The notes beneath the pieces were generated by a model. It saw only the letters and a list, made by a program, of their open reading frames with translations, had not been told where the DNA came from and searched no databases. 64,000 bases of DNA from Diphasiastrum complanatum (lineage: Eukaryota; Streptophyta; Lycopodiopsida; Lycopodiales; Lycopodiaceae), in the NCBI GenBank assembly GCA_029204225.1, contig CM055107.1, forward strand, positions 8,923,472 to 8,987,471. Reading direction: 5' to 3'. Position 1 is the first letter of the stretch. Each line of letters begins with the position of its first letter. Made by a program: the position numbers and the translations under genes. Positions 10,530 to 22,284 of this stretch are shown here, in pieces.

Positions 10530-11400
10530 GAGCATACTAAAATTAGAATGACTGTCAAATGCCAATGCCTTTGTAAATACATCTGTTGTCCTAAATTCTG
10601 TTCTGCAAAAAATTAGAATAAGCTTCATTTTGAGTACTTTGTCTCTGACAAAATGATACTTTATCTCAATGTGCTTGCTTCAGGAATGATACTTGGGATT
10701 AACATATAAAGCAATTGTATTTTGATTGTTGCAAAAGATGAAAGTAGCTTATAACTGACTAAGATTAGTGTACAATAGATGTCTTGAACATATAGCTTCT
10801 TTTGCAGCATGTACAACAACAATGTATTCGACCTTTGTCGAAGATAATGCAGTCAAATTTTGCTTCTTGTTGTTCCAAGAGACAGGACCCTTGTTGAAAC
10901 AAAGACATAGCATGATCTCGACTTTCTCCTGTCAACATCTCTAGCCAATCTGCATCTATAAAACCTTGAATCATCAGGAGAGTCATGACGACATCTGCAT
11001 CGTTGACTTTTGCGCCACTTGCGGACATCTACTCAAGAAGATTTTTGAAGTTGTTCAAGTGATTCATAATCAAATCTGAATCAGTCATTTTGAATGAGAA
11101 AAACTTTTTTCTCAAGTAAAGTTTTGCAGTCACATCTCTAATATCATAGAGAGTGCTGAGAATATTCCAAGCTTCTAATGAAGTTCGAGCACTTCGAATA
11201 TGACTGATGTGATTATCTCTTATATAAAGAGAGATAAGGGCAAAGGCCTTCCTTCTTCCTCCATTTTGTGATGTCCAGTGAATCTTCAATAGGCTTACCC
11301 TCAATACCTTCGACAACTTCCCAAAGCTCTTTCGCATGCAAGATCACCCTCATTTTGAAACTAGCAATACGCATTGATATTCAGATAAATAGCCGTGAAC
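10530..11400 (-). pseudogene. Copia derivative: gag joined directly to RNase H
   Basis: On the minus strand from about 11345, a Copia gag (UBN2-type) reads LHAKELWEVVEG, then after a frameshift AFALISLYIRDN, SLEAWNILSTLYD and LNNFKNLLEQM. The gag helix DADVVMTLLM is followed at once by GFIDADWLEM, the RNase H start, and then by decayed SST.VEY and CDNQ..AL regions. Zinc knuckle, protease, integrase and RT are missing. The fusion is in frame at the junction, but RNase H has frameshifts soon after. It lies opposite to the element on its left. Confidence 0.75.
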
Positions 11401-11410
11401 TAGCAACAAG

Positions 11411-11570
11411 GCTCTGATACCAAGTTGGAAAATAAGTTGTGCATTAACTATTCAACAGTGATTGTCGATTGGGTTAGTTATTGGCGATAGTAAACCAACT
11501 CACTACTATCACAAGTACAACTAACTATCATTCTGAAGTGCGAAAAATGAAAGCATAGAAAACATAGAAA
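11411..11570 (-). mobile_element. PBS and LTR stub of the minus-strand Copia derivative
   Basis: The minus strand reads TGGTATCAGAGC at 11411-11422, an exact initiator-tRNA PBS, preceded by an LTR end CTTATTTTCCAAC. The roughly 145-bp LTR stub resembles the LTR starting at 52083, which also has TTGGAAATAAGTTGTG at its edge, so both belong to one family. Confidence 0.65.
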
Positions 11571-11930
11571 GCATAGTCATGCATTAGAAGAGAGATTATT
11601 CCACAGAGCTCGAAAGTGCATCAATACAACCATTTCTCTATCAAGCATCCTTTCCTTCTTCCAACATGATATCATAGCACTAATTTCTGTTATTAGATCA
11701 TTTTCTATTGATTTCCCATTAGAGCGTTGCATGGTAATAGTATTCATGTATTATCATATACTATTTTTTTATTCTTAAGTCATCAAATTATCGACAAACT
11801 AACTTTCATATGGACTAACAAAGCAAAGTTGGTCTCACCATAGACAAGCTAAAATGGATCCAATTATCATTTGTGGAAATTTAAGAGAAAGACCTTACTA
11901 ATTGCCAATGAGATTTGCGATGTTGCTGTT
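11571..11930 (+). repeat. Second copy of Copia LTR tail, PBS and leader
   Basis: The stretch repeats 7885-8235 with scattered differences: the LTR tail to CCAACA, a PBS mutated to TGATATCATAGC, the leader, and the ATGGATCCAATTATC gag start. It is cut off after about 75 bp of gag. Confidence 0.8.
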
Positions 11931-12044
11931 GGAATTTGATGCTCAGCCTCAAATCCATTCATTAATGGGCATTTCAGTAGTCTGCTTTTTATTGCGGATT
12001 ATTAGTCTTGTTTCTATCAAGGCAACGTTTTAGCAAGCGCCCAT

Positions 12045-12545
12045 GCCTCTCTTCCAAAAAAATTTTGGGCAAAAGTTGTTACTACATCCGCCTATCTACA
12101 AATTCAATCCATCACCAAAGCCCTAAATGGCAAGACACCCTATGAGGTGTGGACATGATTGAAACCATTACTCAAGAATATTAGAGTGTTTGGATGCATT
12201 GCTTATGCTCAGATCCCTGAAGATCTAAGAAAGAAGCTAGATGACAAAAGCACAAAATCGATTTTCATTGGCTACTCCCCAGATCACAAGGCATACAAGC
12301 TCTACAATCTGGAAACAAAAAAAATATTCACGAGCAGAGATGTCATTTTTGTGGAAGATCCGATTATCAACCACAAGGAAAAAGCTCAAGAAATTTTTGA
12401 TCCATGTATCGAAAAAGGCTTCATGATCGAAAACCAGAAAATCGATATTGACTCGGAAAATGAGTCAGAACCTCAATGGGTCGAATCACATCAGGGGGTC
12501 AAAATTCAGCCAAGAAGATCAACCTCCATCTCGATTTATAGATGA
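12045..12545 (+). pseudogene. Copia integrase C-terminal fragment
   Basis: The frame reads FWAKVVTTSAYLQ, NGKTPYEVWT, a TGA stop, then LKPLLKNIRVFGCIAY, KSIFIGYSPDHKAYK and TSRDVIFVEDP. These are the conserved end of the Copia integrase and the linker to RT. The catalytic core and the RT are missing on either side. Confidence 0.8.
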
Positions 12546-12771
12546 TGTAGCTCCTTTTCGCTTGTCACAAAACACGTGTAAAAACACAGTGTCGCGTTTT
12601 TTGCTTGTGAGAATTTACTTGTATTTATGAAGACAGTCGCATTTTATTCATCTGTCGTATTTTACATGTAAATATGCAGACTGTGCGACAACATGATTAA
12701 AAATGCAGCATGAATGGAGGCAAATTAAAATAGGATTTAGGAGAGTAGAGGAGATAAATCTAATACCTCCC
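12546..12771 (-). mobile_element. Putative 3' LTR stub and polypurine tract of the minus-strand Copia piece
   Basis: On the minus strand the RNase H stop is followed by AAGGGAGG (12766-12773, polypurine tract) and then TATTAGATTTATC, where an LTR should begin. The first LTR bases are not TG, so the boundary is degraded or shifted. No second LTR was found. Confidence 0.4.
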
Positions 12772-13390
12772 TTAATCTGGATCCGTGAATGCCTTGATCT
12801 TCAGACTAAGCAATGCACAAAATTTGTTGTGTGCATTAACACTTAATGCTTTCGTGAATATATCTGCAACCATGTCCTGCGTTCTACAGTACGTTAAGCT
12901 CACCTCCTTGTTGAGAATCTTGCCCCTGATGTAGTGATATCTGATTTCAATGTGCTTACTCCTAGAGTGAGATCTAGGATTGGCCGATAAGGCAATAGCA
13001 CTCTGATTATCACAGAATAAAATTATAGGGCTAAACTGATACAGATTAACGTTTGACAGTAAATTTCTCAACCAAAACACTTCCTTAATAGAGGTTTGCT
13101 TACGACTATTCCATGAGATAGGACCGCCGTTGAAGAAGAATGTTAATCCAGATGTGAACTCATGATTGTCTACTTCTCCTCTCCAGCTTGCATCAGAATA
13201 TCCACTGAGCTGATAAAGATTGTCGTTGCTGACATTCCATAGCAAATGCACTGGTCCATGGTAGCTCAAATATACCTCATGACTCTTATGAGAGCCTTCC
13301 AATGGGTAATGCCAAGATTAGCCATATATTGGCTGAGTGAGCTTATTGCAAAAGAGATATCTGGTCTTGTACAGACCATTGCACAGGCTA
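12772..13390 (-). pseudogene. Copia RNase H fragment
   Basis: On the minus strand, RT C-terminal motif CTRPDISFAISSLSQYM is followed by HWKALIRVMRYI and a stop. Then come SGYSDASWRGEVDN, FCDNQSAIALSANPRS, SRSKHIEIRYHYIRG and MVADIFTKALSVNAH. The usual SSTESEY motif is deleted between SRKQTS and EVFWLR. It is close in sequence to the 9.0-9.6 kb copy. Confidence 0.85.
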
Positions 13391-13935
13391 GAGAAATTCT
13401 AAGATCTAAAAATAGCATGTTTTTCATTGTTTTTTGGATCTCGATCAGATCTTGACCCCAAGTTAGGGTGGATCCAATGACCTATTAGGTTAGATATTAG
13501 GTTTGGGGTATGAAAAGTTCAAAGGTGCCCTAATATGCTCAGATCTGAGCTTGAAATGTATAAATACATGATGGGATCTCCATCAAATTATCAAGAAAAA
13601 TTGAGCTTTTCCACTTCTATCATCATTGTCTTTTGGTGGCGAGTTCTAGCTATTGGATGTGAGTGTTCTTATGCATTAATTGCTTGGTTTGGAAGGCACT
13701 GAACCTTTTTACAGGTCTGAGAAGCTTGTTGTATTTACTTTGGTTCATTTGATCAAATCTATGTGCCTAATGTGGAGTTAAATGCCAAATTTGCTAGTTT
13801 TGGTAACTAGTCTTGATTCTAGCTCATAGTTTGGATCTAGATCTTTTATTTGTGCATCCTCCATCACTTTTAGAATTGATTGGGATTCATTTTGCTGTAA
13901 AATTTTGTCAAGAAAATCAATCCTATTATTGTTAG
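13391..13935 (+). other. Stretch between retroelement fragments with a TATA-like site
   Basis: No coding domain is seen. TATAAATA at 13559-13566 could be the promoter of an LTR belonging to the Gypsy pol that follows, but no LTR ends or PBS were found. The rest is AT-rich. Confidence 0.25.
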
Positions 13936-16207
13936 AATTAGTGGGTATAACCAGGCTAAGATTGCACCTGCCGATCGCCACAAAACTGCTTTTGCAACAG
14001 ATTGGGGATATGCTTACTAAGTAATGTCGTTTGGACTCTATAATGCACCAAGTTTGTTCCAAAGAGTAATGCAATTTTCTTTTAAAGATTATCTACATAA
14101 ATTCCTAGAAATTTACTTGGATGACCTGGGAGTCCATCGTACAGATACAGACCACCTGGATCGATTGGAGAAAGTATTTGAAAGATCACAAATATCAAAT
14201 TTCTCAAAATCCAAAAAATGCCAAATATGGGCCATGGAGTTGTGCTTGGCCATGTGATATCGAGACATGGTATTGCCACAGATTATTCTAAGATCAAGAT
14301 TATTGTGGAATTGCCACCGCCAACAACGATTCATGGAGTTTATGTGTTTATGGGTCATGCAAACTACTATCGATTTTTTATTATCTTCTTTGCGGATTTA
14401 GCATGACCTATATACAAACTGACTATTGTTTCTATTTGGACAGTAGAGGCGTTAGAAGCCTTTGAAAAATTAAAAAAAAAACATTAACTTCAGCACCAAT
14501 ACTGCGTTCTCCATATTGGACGATTGAATTTCATGTTCACACGGATGCTTTGAAATACGCCATTGGATCAGATTTGACGCAACCAGGTGATTATAAGAAG
14601 GATTATCCTATACAATTTGCAAGCAGACAACTTACAAATCCAGAGAAGAATTATTCAACAACAGAATGTGAAGCGTTAGCCATGATTTTTTCTGTTCGGA
14701 AATTTCTTCACTACCTCATGGAAACGCATTTTGCATTTTATACGGATCATCAACAATTAATTTACTTAGTAAACAAGACATGCAATACTGGACGTATTGC
14801 AAGATGGTTATTGTTATTGACTGAATTTGACTTTCAAATTGTGGTTCGAAAGGTCAAGCAAAATTATCTAGTCGATCATGTTTCGCGAATTGAATCCACA
14901 CCAGTTAATACTGAAGTGGATGATGAATTACCAGATGTTGCATTGTTCTATGTAGAAGCAAAACCTGAGTGGGCAGCGAATATTGTTGAGTACCTGATGC
15001 TAACTGAATGACTCTTTGACAAAAGTACAGAAGAGACAATTGATTCATAAGGCTCAATCTTATCAATTGATTTCAGGACAATTGTATCGTGGATTAGACA
15101 ATATTCTACGAAGATGTGTTTTACCGCATGAAATCCCTGATTCAATCATGTTTTCACGTGATGGCATGGGCGGAGGACACTTCTCTACAGATATTACTGT
15201 TTGCAAACTTTTACAATCAGGTTGTTTGTGGCCTACGCTTCATAAGGACACTGAAAACTATATTCAGACATGTGATGTTTGCCAGCGAGCACGACGACCT
15301 ACTAGACAGAACTATGAACCCTTGCATCCGGTTGTATCGCAAGCATTGTTTGAAAAATGGGGACTGGATTATGTTGGTCCTATTCATCCAGCCGCGCAAG
15401 GATCTCAAGCTCGATATATTATCGTAGCAATTGATTATATGACCAAGTGGGTTGAAGCCAAAGCTATCAAAGTTGTTGATGCAAAATCTACGGCCAAGTT
15501 TCTCTGTGAAAATATTATAATCAGATTTGGATGTCCGATCAAGATTGTCAATGACCGGGGTACACACTTTGTTAATCAAACAATAAAGTATTTACTGGAA
15601 GATTTTTTTTGTTATAAACAGATATAGTACTCCTTACTATCTTAGAGGGAATGGCCAAGCTGAATCTTTCAATAAAATTCTCTGCACCATTATGACAAAG
15701 ACAGTTGAAGCGAGTTGATCTGATTGGAAACACAAACTGTATGCAACATTATGGGCATTCAAAACCGCTTACAGAAATAGTACAAATCAAACACCCTTTC
15801 AACTGGTTTATGGTCAAGATGTTGTCATGTCGGTTGAATTTTTAATCCCATCTTTACGCATAGCGACAACAGAACAATTAAATGATGCACAGATTATGTG
15901 AAACCCGATTGACGGCAGTTCATGCGTTCGCAGCAGAGAAAGCCCGCTGCAAGGCATGGCACGATCGTCGATTGCACAAAAAGATCTGAAAGCAAGATAT
16001 CTTGCATTGATGTACAAAACCAAGCTAATCAAGGGAAAGTTGAAGTTTACCGGTGAAGTCCCGTACAAAGTGAAGGAAATCCTGAACTATGGCGCAATAA
16101 TTCCTGAGCACTTGGATGGAAAACGATTTGATACTCCGGTGAATGGCAGTCGATTACGCAAGTTTTGGCAGCCTGCTCCGCCAGTTCAGCAAGCATTATC
16201 TACTTGA
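13936..16207 (+). pseudogene. Ty3/Gypsy pol pseudogene (RT, RNase H, integrase)
   Basis: RT begins with GYNQAKIAPADRHKTAFATD, a TAA stop, then SFGLYNAPSLFQRVM and the catalytic EIYLDD, followed by GHVISRHGIATD. RNase H follows: HVHTDALKYAIGSDL, FASRQLTNPEKNYSTTECEA and FYTDHQQL. Integrase has an HHCC-like zinc region ending CDVCQRARRPTR, core motifs GLDYVGPI and NDRGTHF, then GNGQAESFNK carrying the Glu, and a C-terminal tail ending at 16207. At least four breaks are visible: TAA at about 14018, a shift near 14215, a stop at 14404, and a shift near 15625. Gag and protease are absent here. Confidence 0.9.
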
Positions 16208-18427
16208 TTTTTCATTTTTATTTGTTTTTCAATTTTTTGTTTTCACTACTTTGATTGTTAAATTTGTTTGAAAAAAGACAGTAAAAAAAAAATGAGAAAA
16301 GATTGATGAGCAAAAGTCAGAAAAGTCATCAGCATGGGAAAAAGGAAGAACAATATTTTTGATGAAAATTGACTTAGAAAATCACTGTTTTGGTCAAATG
16401 TTGCCTATACAATATTAGAGACCTTCGCTGAGCCTCCAGACTGTACAGCCACTTCAGATTTATCTAATTTGAGTTGGGCAAAGGTTCTTGGCCAGGAAAA
16501 ATCCATTTTTTGAGCTAGGCGAATGTTCAGCACTATGCCATTTTGGGAACCTTCGTCGAGCACCTTAACCTCATTATGAACCTTCACTGACATGCTAGAT
16601 GGTCTTAAAATGTCAAAATTAGGTTGTCTATAAGTTCAAATTGTGAAAAAATGTGTTTATGACAGTAGTTGGGCGAAGGACCCTTCTGGGCAAAGGTTCA
16701 TCCTTCGCCAGCCTTGGAAAACATTCGCCTAATAGGTTCAGATCTCCAGAAACCTTCGCTGAGATTTCTTTAGCCTATTTTCATAGTACTGTACATGCCT
16801 GCAAATTTTTGTTCGGAACTAATCAGCCAAACTAGTATTCAGTGTAATGGACCCACCAAATTCACCTATAAGTTGGCCGAATTCGATTCATTCCTCACTT
16901 GTGCTAGCGAAGCTCTTGCAAATTTTTCCCGCAACCAAAGCCTTCCAAATTTTCTAAACTGCTTTCTGATATACATTCTTGCGTCTTCCTTTTCATTTCT
17001 GATATATATATTTCGTAATTTCATCTTTCTTATTCCCTTGTACATATCCCCTGTATATATATTTCTTTTGTCCCCTATACAGATTCCCTATATATATTTC
17101 ATAATTTCATCTCTCTTATTCCCCTGTACATATCCTCCCTTCCGCACACTTTTTTTGCCACAGTTTCACATCCACGCACGCCAATGCCAACGACATACGC
17201 TGGTGCCAAGGGACTGTCACCAAAACTAAAGATTTTTGTAATGGATTACAAGATGTTCGTGTGAGCTATGAGGGGACTATATCATTCAATTCGAATATGG
17301 AGGAATCAAAGCTCAGAAAGAGGCCCCATCGCTCCACTGACAACACATTTAAAAGTTAAAGAGAGTGTAGAAATTTTGTCAGAGGAGCTAGCAGGGAAAG
17401 ATACTTTATTCTCACCAAGTTGGCATGAAGAAAGTTCAACCTTTGATCTTATAACAAATACCAAAAGTGGCTAACAAATATCGCGTGTTATCATGCCGCC
17501 GAACTATGCCAAGGAACGTTGACGAAAACCAAAAAGGAGTTCCAGAATCCAGATTAATCGGAAAAGCCAATATCAGAAGGTCAAAGAGATTGCAGATCGG
17601 CTGACGAGCGAAAACAAAGCCCAGCATCTCCCCAACAGATTTCATGGCAACGCAAATAAAAACATGGTCGAGTCAGCATAAGAATTAGATCTATCAGTAA
17701 TATAATGTTAGACATCCTCAAATGGTGCACTACTGTACTTGTAATCCAAAGGCGCGAGAAGAAAAGATAGATCTAAAATACCGATGGGCCAAAATGTGAA
17801 TGGACCCAAGTAGTTCTAAAATGCTTTTTGGTTTTTAAACTTTTATGATAGTCTCCTCCTACCTTTTCTTTTATGTGAAGTCCTTCTCTTTTGCCATTGT
17901 ATGTTTGGTTGTGGAATGATGAATGCTTGTATGTGTTTCCTAATCATGCTATTACAATAAAGAAGATCATTAGCACAAGCTTTTATCCTCCTAATCCACA
18001 AAAACACACAATAGTAAAATAGGAGTTAGAAACTTTCATGTGAGATCACTATGATCTATTAGTTAGTCTACTTCCATTGTTCCCCTCCCTTGAGAAGCTA
18101 AGTCTCAAGAAGGATAAGTTTTAGAGCTCAAAGAGCCTAAACAGCCCAAGAAAAGCCAAGATCCAAGAAGAGGATCTTCACATATCAAAACCCTAAAAAG
18201 AGTCAAGGAAAGTGTCAAGCACCCTATTTCCAAAGTAAACCATTTCACCATCAGATCATATGCCAAGATTGAAAGCCTTGGTAGGCTTAGTTCCCATTTA
18301 GATTTGTAGTTTAACCCCCTCCCCATTGGATTGAAGCTCGTACTACACAACAACTCACCCGGTTGGAGTTCCAAACCCTAACCTTGCCCTCTTGATTGCT
18401 ACGAAGAGGGAGTCATGGAAAGGGTCC

Positions 18428-18428
<1 letters not shown>
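16208..18428. other. Downstream flank of the Gypsy pol; no gene recognised
   Basis: No LTR or polypurine tract could be placed. An imperfect 86-bp-spaced repeat (TAATTTCATCT..CTTATTCCC..TGTACATATCC, from 17016 and 17102) occurs in a pyrimidine-rich stretch. A short plus-strand frame near 17.49-17.68 kb reads MPPNYAKER, then a stop and a basic stretch. I cannot assign it. Confidence 0.3.

Positions 18429-18490
<62 letters not shown>
18429..18490 (+). repeat. (GA)n microsatellite, about 60 bp
   Basis: Uninterrupted AG dinucleotides. Confidence 0.95.
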
Positions 18491-18493
<3 letters not shown>

Positions 18494-19077
18494 TCAAAAG
18501 ACTATATAGTAAGCACTTTCTCTCCAATTTGTTGGCTATTGTAGGATACAACCAATAGCTAGATCATATTTTGAAGCTAGTGCCCAGCTCAGTCAGTACT
18601 CATGTTGTATTTTGTTTGATCTCTCTGACCTGCGCTCAAGTGGTAGCTTCTAGCTGAAAGTCAGGCTCAGTCTCAGACATGTATTGATAGATATAATCCA
18701 GCGATCCAGAGCTCTCATAGAATGATCCTTTTGCTGAGGCAGTTATGGCAGCTCAAGGCCTCGCGTTCTTCAGATCGCTGCACACTCACGAAGTTTTCCA
18801 AGGTGTTGATTGTCAAGGATTGCAAGTATCAGCTGTTTGTTTTCGTCCAAATAGTTATGGATAAGCTCGGTGGTGATTGCACTCTGCCAACGTAGGTCGC
18901 CATATCAGCATGCTACATCTTGACACACTACTACGTCAACACCAAATCAAAGAACCGACTGCCTTTGCAATCATAAACCTCAAACCACCTGCCAGATAAT
19001 ATTTTAAGCTGCAGTATGCGCGTGCTTTAATTTGGTGCTCTCTAGAATACTATATGATGGAGCTCTGATCCCACGCA
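18491..19077. other. No gene recognised
   Basis: The sequence between the microsatellite and the LRR fragment shows no conserved domain on either strand. A short plus-strand frame near 18.74-18.86 kb has no recognisable motif. Confidence 0.3.
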
Positions 19078-19735
19078 CCGCAAGGTGGTAGAATACCAAT
19101 AGAACTCTCAGGATGTTTGAAGTTGGAAGTCCTTGACTTCAAAGCAACATGTTGTCCGGCCCCATTCCATCTTCGTTTGAAGCCTTGCAAAACCTTAAAG
19201 TCCTTGAACTCGCTTCAAAAGATCTCTCACGAGAAATACCATCTACTTTTGGAAGCTGTCTCTCCTTACAAATTCTAGACTTGAGCAATCACAGGATATC
19301 AGGAAACATTCCACAAAGTTTGACTGTGCTTTTGAATCTTGAAGTACTGTCATTAAGTAATAATGATATAGAAGGTCCTATTTCTTCAAACTTTATTGAA
19401 CTGAAAAAATCTAAAAGTGATAAAACTGCAGTGATAACATGCTCTCTAGGAGCCTACCTCTCAACTTGGATAATCTCCAAAATTTACGTATGCATAACTG
19501 GTGGTGTTCCCTTTTGATATTGGGAATTGCAGCAATCTATTCATTTTAGAGCTAAAGCACAATCTTTTGGAGTGGTTCATACCTCCTCAATTGAGCACTT
19601 TGTTCAAGCTTCTAATCTTGGATTTGAGTCATACCAGATTTCTGGGCAGCATACCAAAGATAATTATGCATTGTAGAACATTGATCTTTGGAATAACCAG
19701 TTGCTTGGACAAATTCCCCCTACTATGGATAAACT
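19078..19735 (+). pseudogene. Leucine-rich repeat fragment (plant receptor-like type)
   Basis: Consecutive 24-residue plant-type LRRs are visible: IPIELSGCLKLEVLDF, SGPIPSSFEALQNLKVLEL, REIPSTFGSCLSLQILDLSN, GNIPQSLTVLLNLEVLSLSN, and after a frameshift near 19490 NCSNLFILELKHN and LFKLLILDLSHTRF. Such repeats form the ligand-binding ectodomain of LRR receptor kinases. Signal peptide, transmembrane segment and kinase are all missing. The fragment decays into a compound microsatellite on its right. It is a relic and not a functional gene. Confidence 0.8.
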
Positions 19736-19740
19736 CCAAA

Positions 19741-19742
19741 TT

Positions 19743-19792
<50 letters not shown>

Positions 19793-19814
19793 CAAACAAA
19801 AACACAAACACAGT

Positions 19815-19848
<34 letters not shown>
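19741..19848 (+). repeat. Compound microsatellite: poly-C, (CT)n, then (CA)n
   Basis: A run of C is followed by about 40 bp of CT dinucleotides, a short A/C linker, and about 30 bp of AC dinucleotides. The frames read from it are artefacts. It separates the LRR and P450 fragments. Confidence 0.95.
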
Positions 19849-19849
<1 letters not shown>

Positions 19850-19869
19850 TAACATTCAAGGAATATGGA

Positions 19870-20480
19870 GCAGCTAACCCGTGGTACGGGAGGGTAGAGA
19901 CGTAGAGCCTCATTCATGGCCGCATGCAAATAGTGTAACTCATCCACATGTTTTGGTGTCAAAAGTTCACAAACTTGTCAACTCTGCACTAATTTTATAT
20001 ACTACATGTGGATTGTTGCAAAGCAGGTAGACCAGCCGCGACAGCGTTATGGCGGTTGTATCGCGTCCGACAAGAACAAAGTTGAGAATAGAATCCTGGA
20101 GGTCCTTGTCTTTGTACATAACTTCGCCATCCTGATCTCTAAATCTCATGAATCCGGAAAGCAGATCCTCCCTAGTCTACCAAAAATACATAGGATTGTG
20201 TTTTAGGAGGCACATTTTATATTTGCAAGTAAAATTGCATAGTGTTACTTTCAGAATGAAAGTAAAGGCATCCAATAGTTGCGTATGTAGTCTTGTAGCC
20301 CTTTCTCGTAACCTGAGCATAATGCACGTCTAATCCTCCAGAACAAGTCCAACGATCGATGGGCTATGGCCTCCGACACCCTATCAAAGGCGTTAGCAAA
20401 GAGAACTTCAAAGGCATTAGCAAAGGGAACTTCGGGTGTAGTGATGAGAGTGCCACAAGATAACGATTCATCTTCATCAT
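19870..20480 (-). pseudogene. Cytochrome P450 fragment (CYP86/CYP704-like)
   Basis: On the minus strand the order is FANAFDRVSEAIAHR with LFWRIRR, then an intron-like gap with stops. Next comes DLLSGFMRFRDQDG and the I-helix NFVLVGRDTTAITLSRL (oxygen-activation motif GRDTT), then LHYLHAAMNEALRLYPPVPR carrying the K-helix ExxR. These P450s hydroxylate fatty acids in cutin, suberin or sporopollenin synthesis. The N-terminal membrane anchor and the haem-binding Cys region are absent, and a frameshift separates the last two pieces. The fragment faces the LRR fragment across the microsatellite. Confidence 0.85.
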
Positions 20481-21045
20481 ATTTTGGAATTCTGATGTTG
20501 TTCGTTTCGATTGGTTTGCTGTTATCTATTGCACATACTCCCAATATCATTGTTGGTTTCGTGTGCCCATAAGGCAACAACTACAAAAAAGCTCCAGACT
20601 TTTAAAAAATATCTAGTCGTTGGAGAGAACCCACTCATGCTGCGCACTGCTCACCAGCAAGTCTCATCTTGCTGTCATTAGTGTTGGCTTCTTCCAACGG
20701 TTGTAGCTGATAGTAACTATCACAAACCTTCCTTTGCTTGTGAGTAGACTGGATTCATCAATCAGAGCATTTCTTTATGAGTAGACTGGATTTTCATCAA
20801 TCAGAGCATTTCTTTGCCAGTGCTTTTAAGCCTTCATGCTATCTGTTTTTTGTACCAAATCAGCACAAAATTCTTCCCAGAATACATAAATTTTTTTACT
20901 TGATCATCTTTTTTCTTCTGCCATGAAATCATCAGTTGTTTGCATAATGATTTTCAGAATTGCATTTTTTATCTAGCAAGGTTCAATAATTGAATTGTAA
21001 ATCGGAAAAGAACTGCACATCTTCTTCTGGAAAGAATGAAAGTGA
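20481..21045. other. Intergenic; short tandem duplication
   Basis: A roughly 38-bp unit (GAGTAGACTGGATT..ATCAATCAGAGCATTTC) is duplicated at 20742-20818. Nothing else was recognised. Confidence 0.5.
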
Positions 21046-21493
21046 CGAACGTATCTCAGACGGCGGTAAGATTTATTATTGTTGTAGGCCGAGCTGTGTT
21101 GCTTGTGTTATCCTATCAGGGCCTCCCTCTTTTTTTGCGGGCCAGTGGGACTCCATGTTTTTTTTTTCTGAAAACTGATTTGGTTCCGTAAGTGTTCTTT
21201 ATCCGGTTGTATTCTTTCTTTGTTACAGTACACCTTCGGCCCTGATTAAACTTGGTTTTTAGGTCCTTCATGAAGTTATCTAGTTCTGTCATGTATATGT
21301 TGAATAATAGCGGGGACAATACACTGCCTTCGGGTACGTCCGAACCGTTAATCATCTCCCCAAATTCGCCGCCTGTTATTCGACATCTGATCATCTTCTT
21401 CAGTTCCTCTGTCACTCGGCGGTAGGCTATTCTCTGCCTTATTACTCTGATTAGCTTTTTTTGGTTGAGGGAGTCATATGCCTTCTTGATGTC
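21046..21493 (-). pseudogene. Group II intron reverse transcriptase, middle part (mitochondrial-type)
   Basis: The minus strand reads DIKKAYDSLNQKKLIRVIRQ, then ITGGEFGEMINGSDVPEGSV and LSPLLFNIYMTELDNFM, blocks 3-4 of group II intron-encoded RT. A basic tail ends KKRGRP, and a shifted frame reads RRLRYVR near 21050, just where the catalytic YADD should follow; YADD is not there. The piece continues, across a Copia insertion, the N-terminal RT part at 26.4-27.0 kb. Such proteins promote splicing and mobility of their host intron in organelles. Confidence 0.8.
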
Positions 21494-21498
21494 GTAAT
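21494..21498 (+). other. Target-site duplication GTAAT, left copy
   Basis: The same five bases follow the LTR end at 22285-22289. Joining the two sides at a single copy gives the RT peptide WILDYDIKKAYDS without interruption. Confidence 0.8.
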
Positions 21499-22284
21499 TG
21501 TTAAAATTGAAAAACAATCCATATTGATTTCTTGGCTTGCTACAAATGTTGTACCATGCAAGTATGTAGCTCATTACTGCAAAATGCCAAGTTTGGCCTA
21601 CATAGAACTCGAGCTACATGGTTATGTATTGTCTAGTTTGATAAATGCAACTTGCATATAGTTTGTAGACATAGAATTAGCATGATTATGCTTGTAGAAA
21701 CTCGTGGCAACTCACATGCATTAATTGTAAGTGATCCATAGTGACATGCACAAAGTTTATTGGACACATGCATGATGATTTGGACATTTCTAGTTAGAAC
21801 TAGTACACTTGTAAAAAGTTGGTAGAATTTCATGCATGACAAGTGACAAATGTCACATAGACTCTAGATGTCACTTTAGATGTCATTTTGGAATGGATAG
21901 ATATGGTTCTACCTCGAGCTACCTCAATCTCCATAAATATGTGTAGCTCTCCACACAATCAATGATGAAGACCCAAAGTTTTGTAGCTATCTCATGTCAT
22001 TTTGGATCTAAACAAATATTGCTTGTTATCTCTCTAGCTCTCTCTCTCTCTAACTCGTGTTGAGGCTAATGCTCATACATTGAAATCTTGTATTTTTTCA
22101 TTCTTTGATCATTGATATTATATTTTGTTGATTAGCATGCTAGATTGTGGATTAGCCATTTCCTCTAAGCTATATTTTGTTGATCAATCTAGAATCATGT
22201 TATAGTGCCAGTCACAAAGCTTAATTAAGATCAGTCACTCTTGTGGACATTTCCCCACACGTGTGAATTCTGGAAATTTTGTCA
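21499..22284 (+). mobile_element. Copia LTR (solo), 786 bp, inserted in the group II RT
   Basis: It starts TGTTAAAATT and ends AATTTTGTCA, imperfect inverted ends, and is flanked by GTAAT on both sides. Its last 168 bp recur immediately before the PBS at 22731 and at the end of the truncated element at 26380, so they define one family. No PBS follows this copy. It is therefore a solo LTR, probably left by LTR-LTR recombination. Confidence 0.8.

Noticed and set aside
19664-19962. Frames made of RERERE or CVCVCV
   Set aside because: Microsatellite read as protein.
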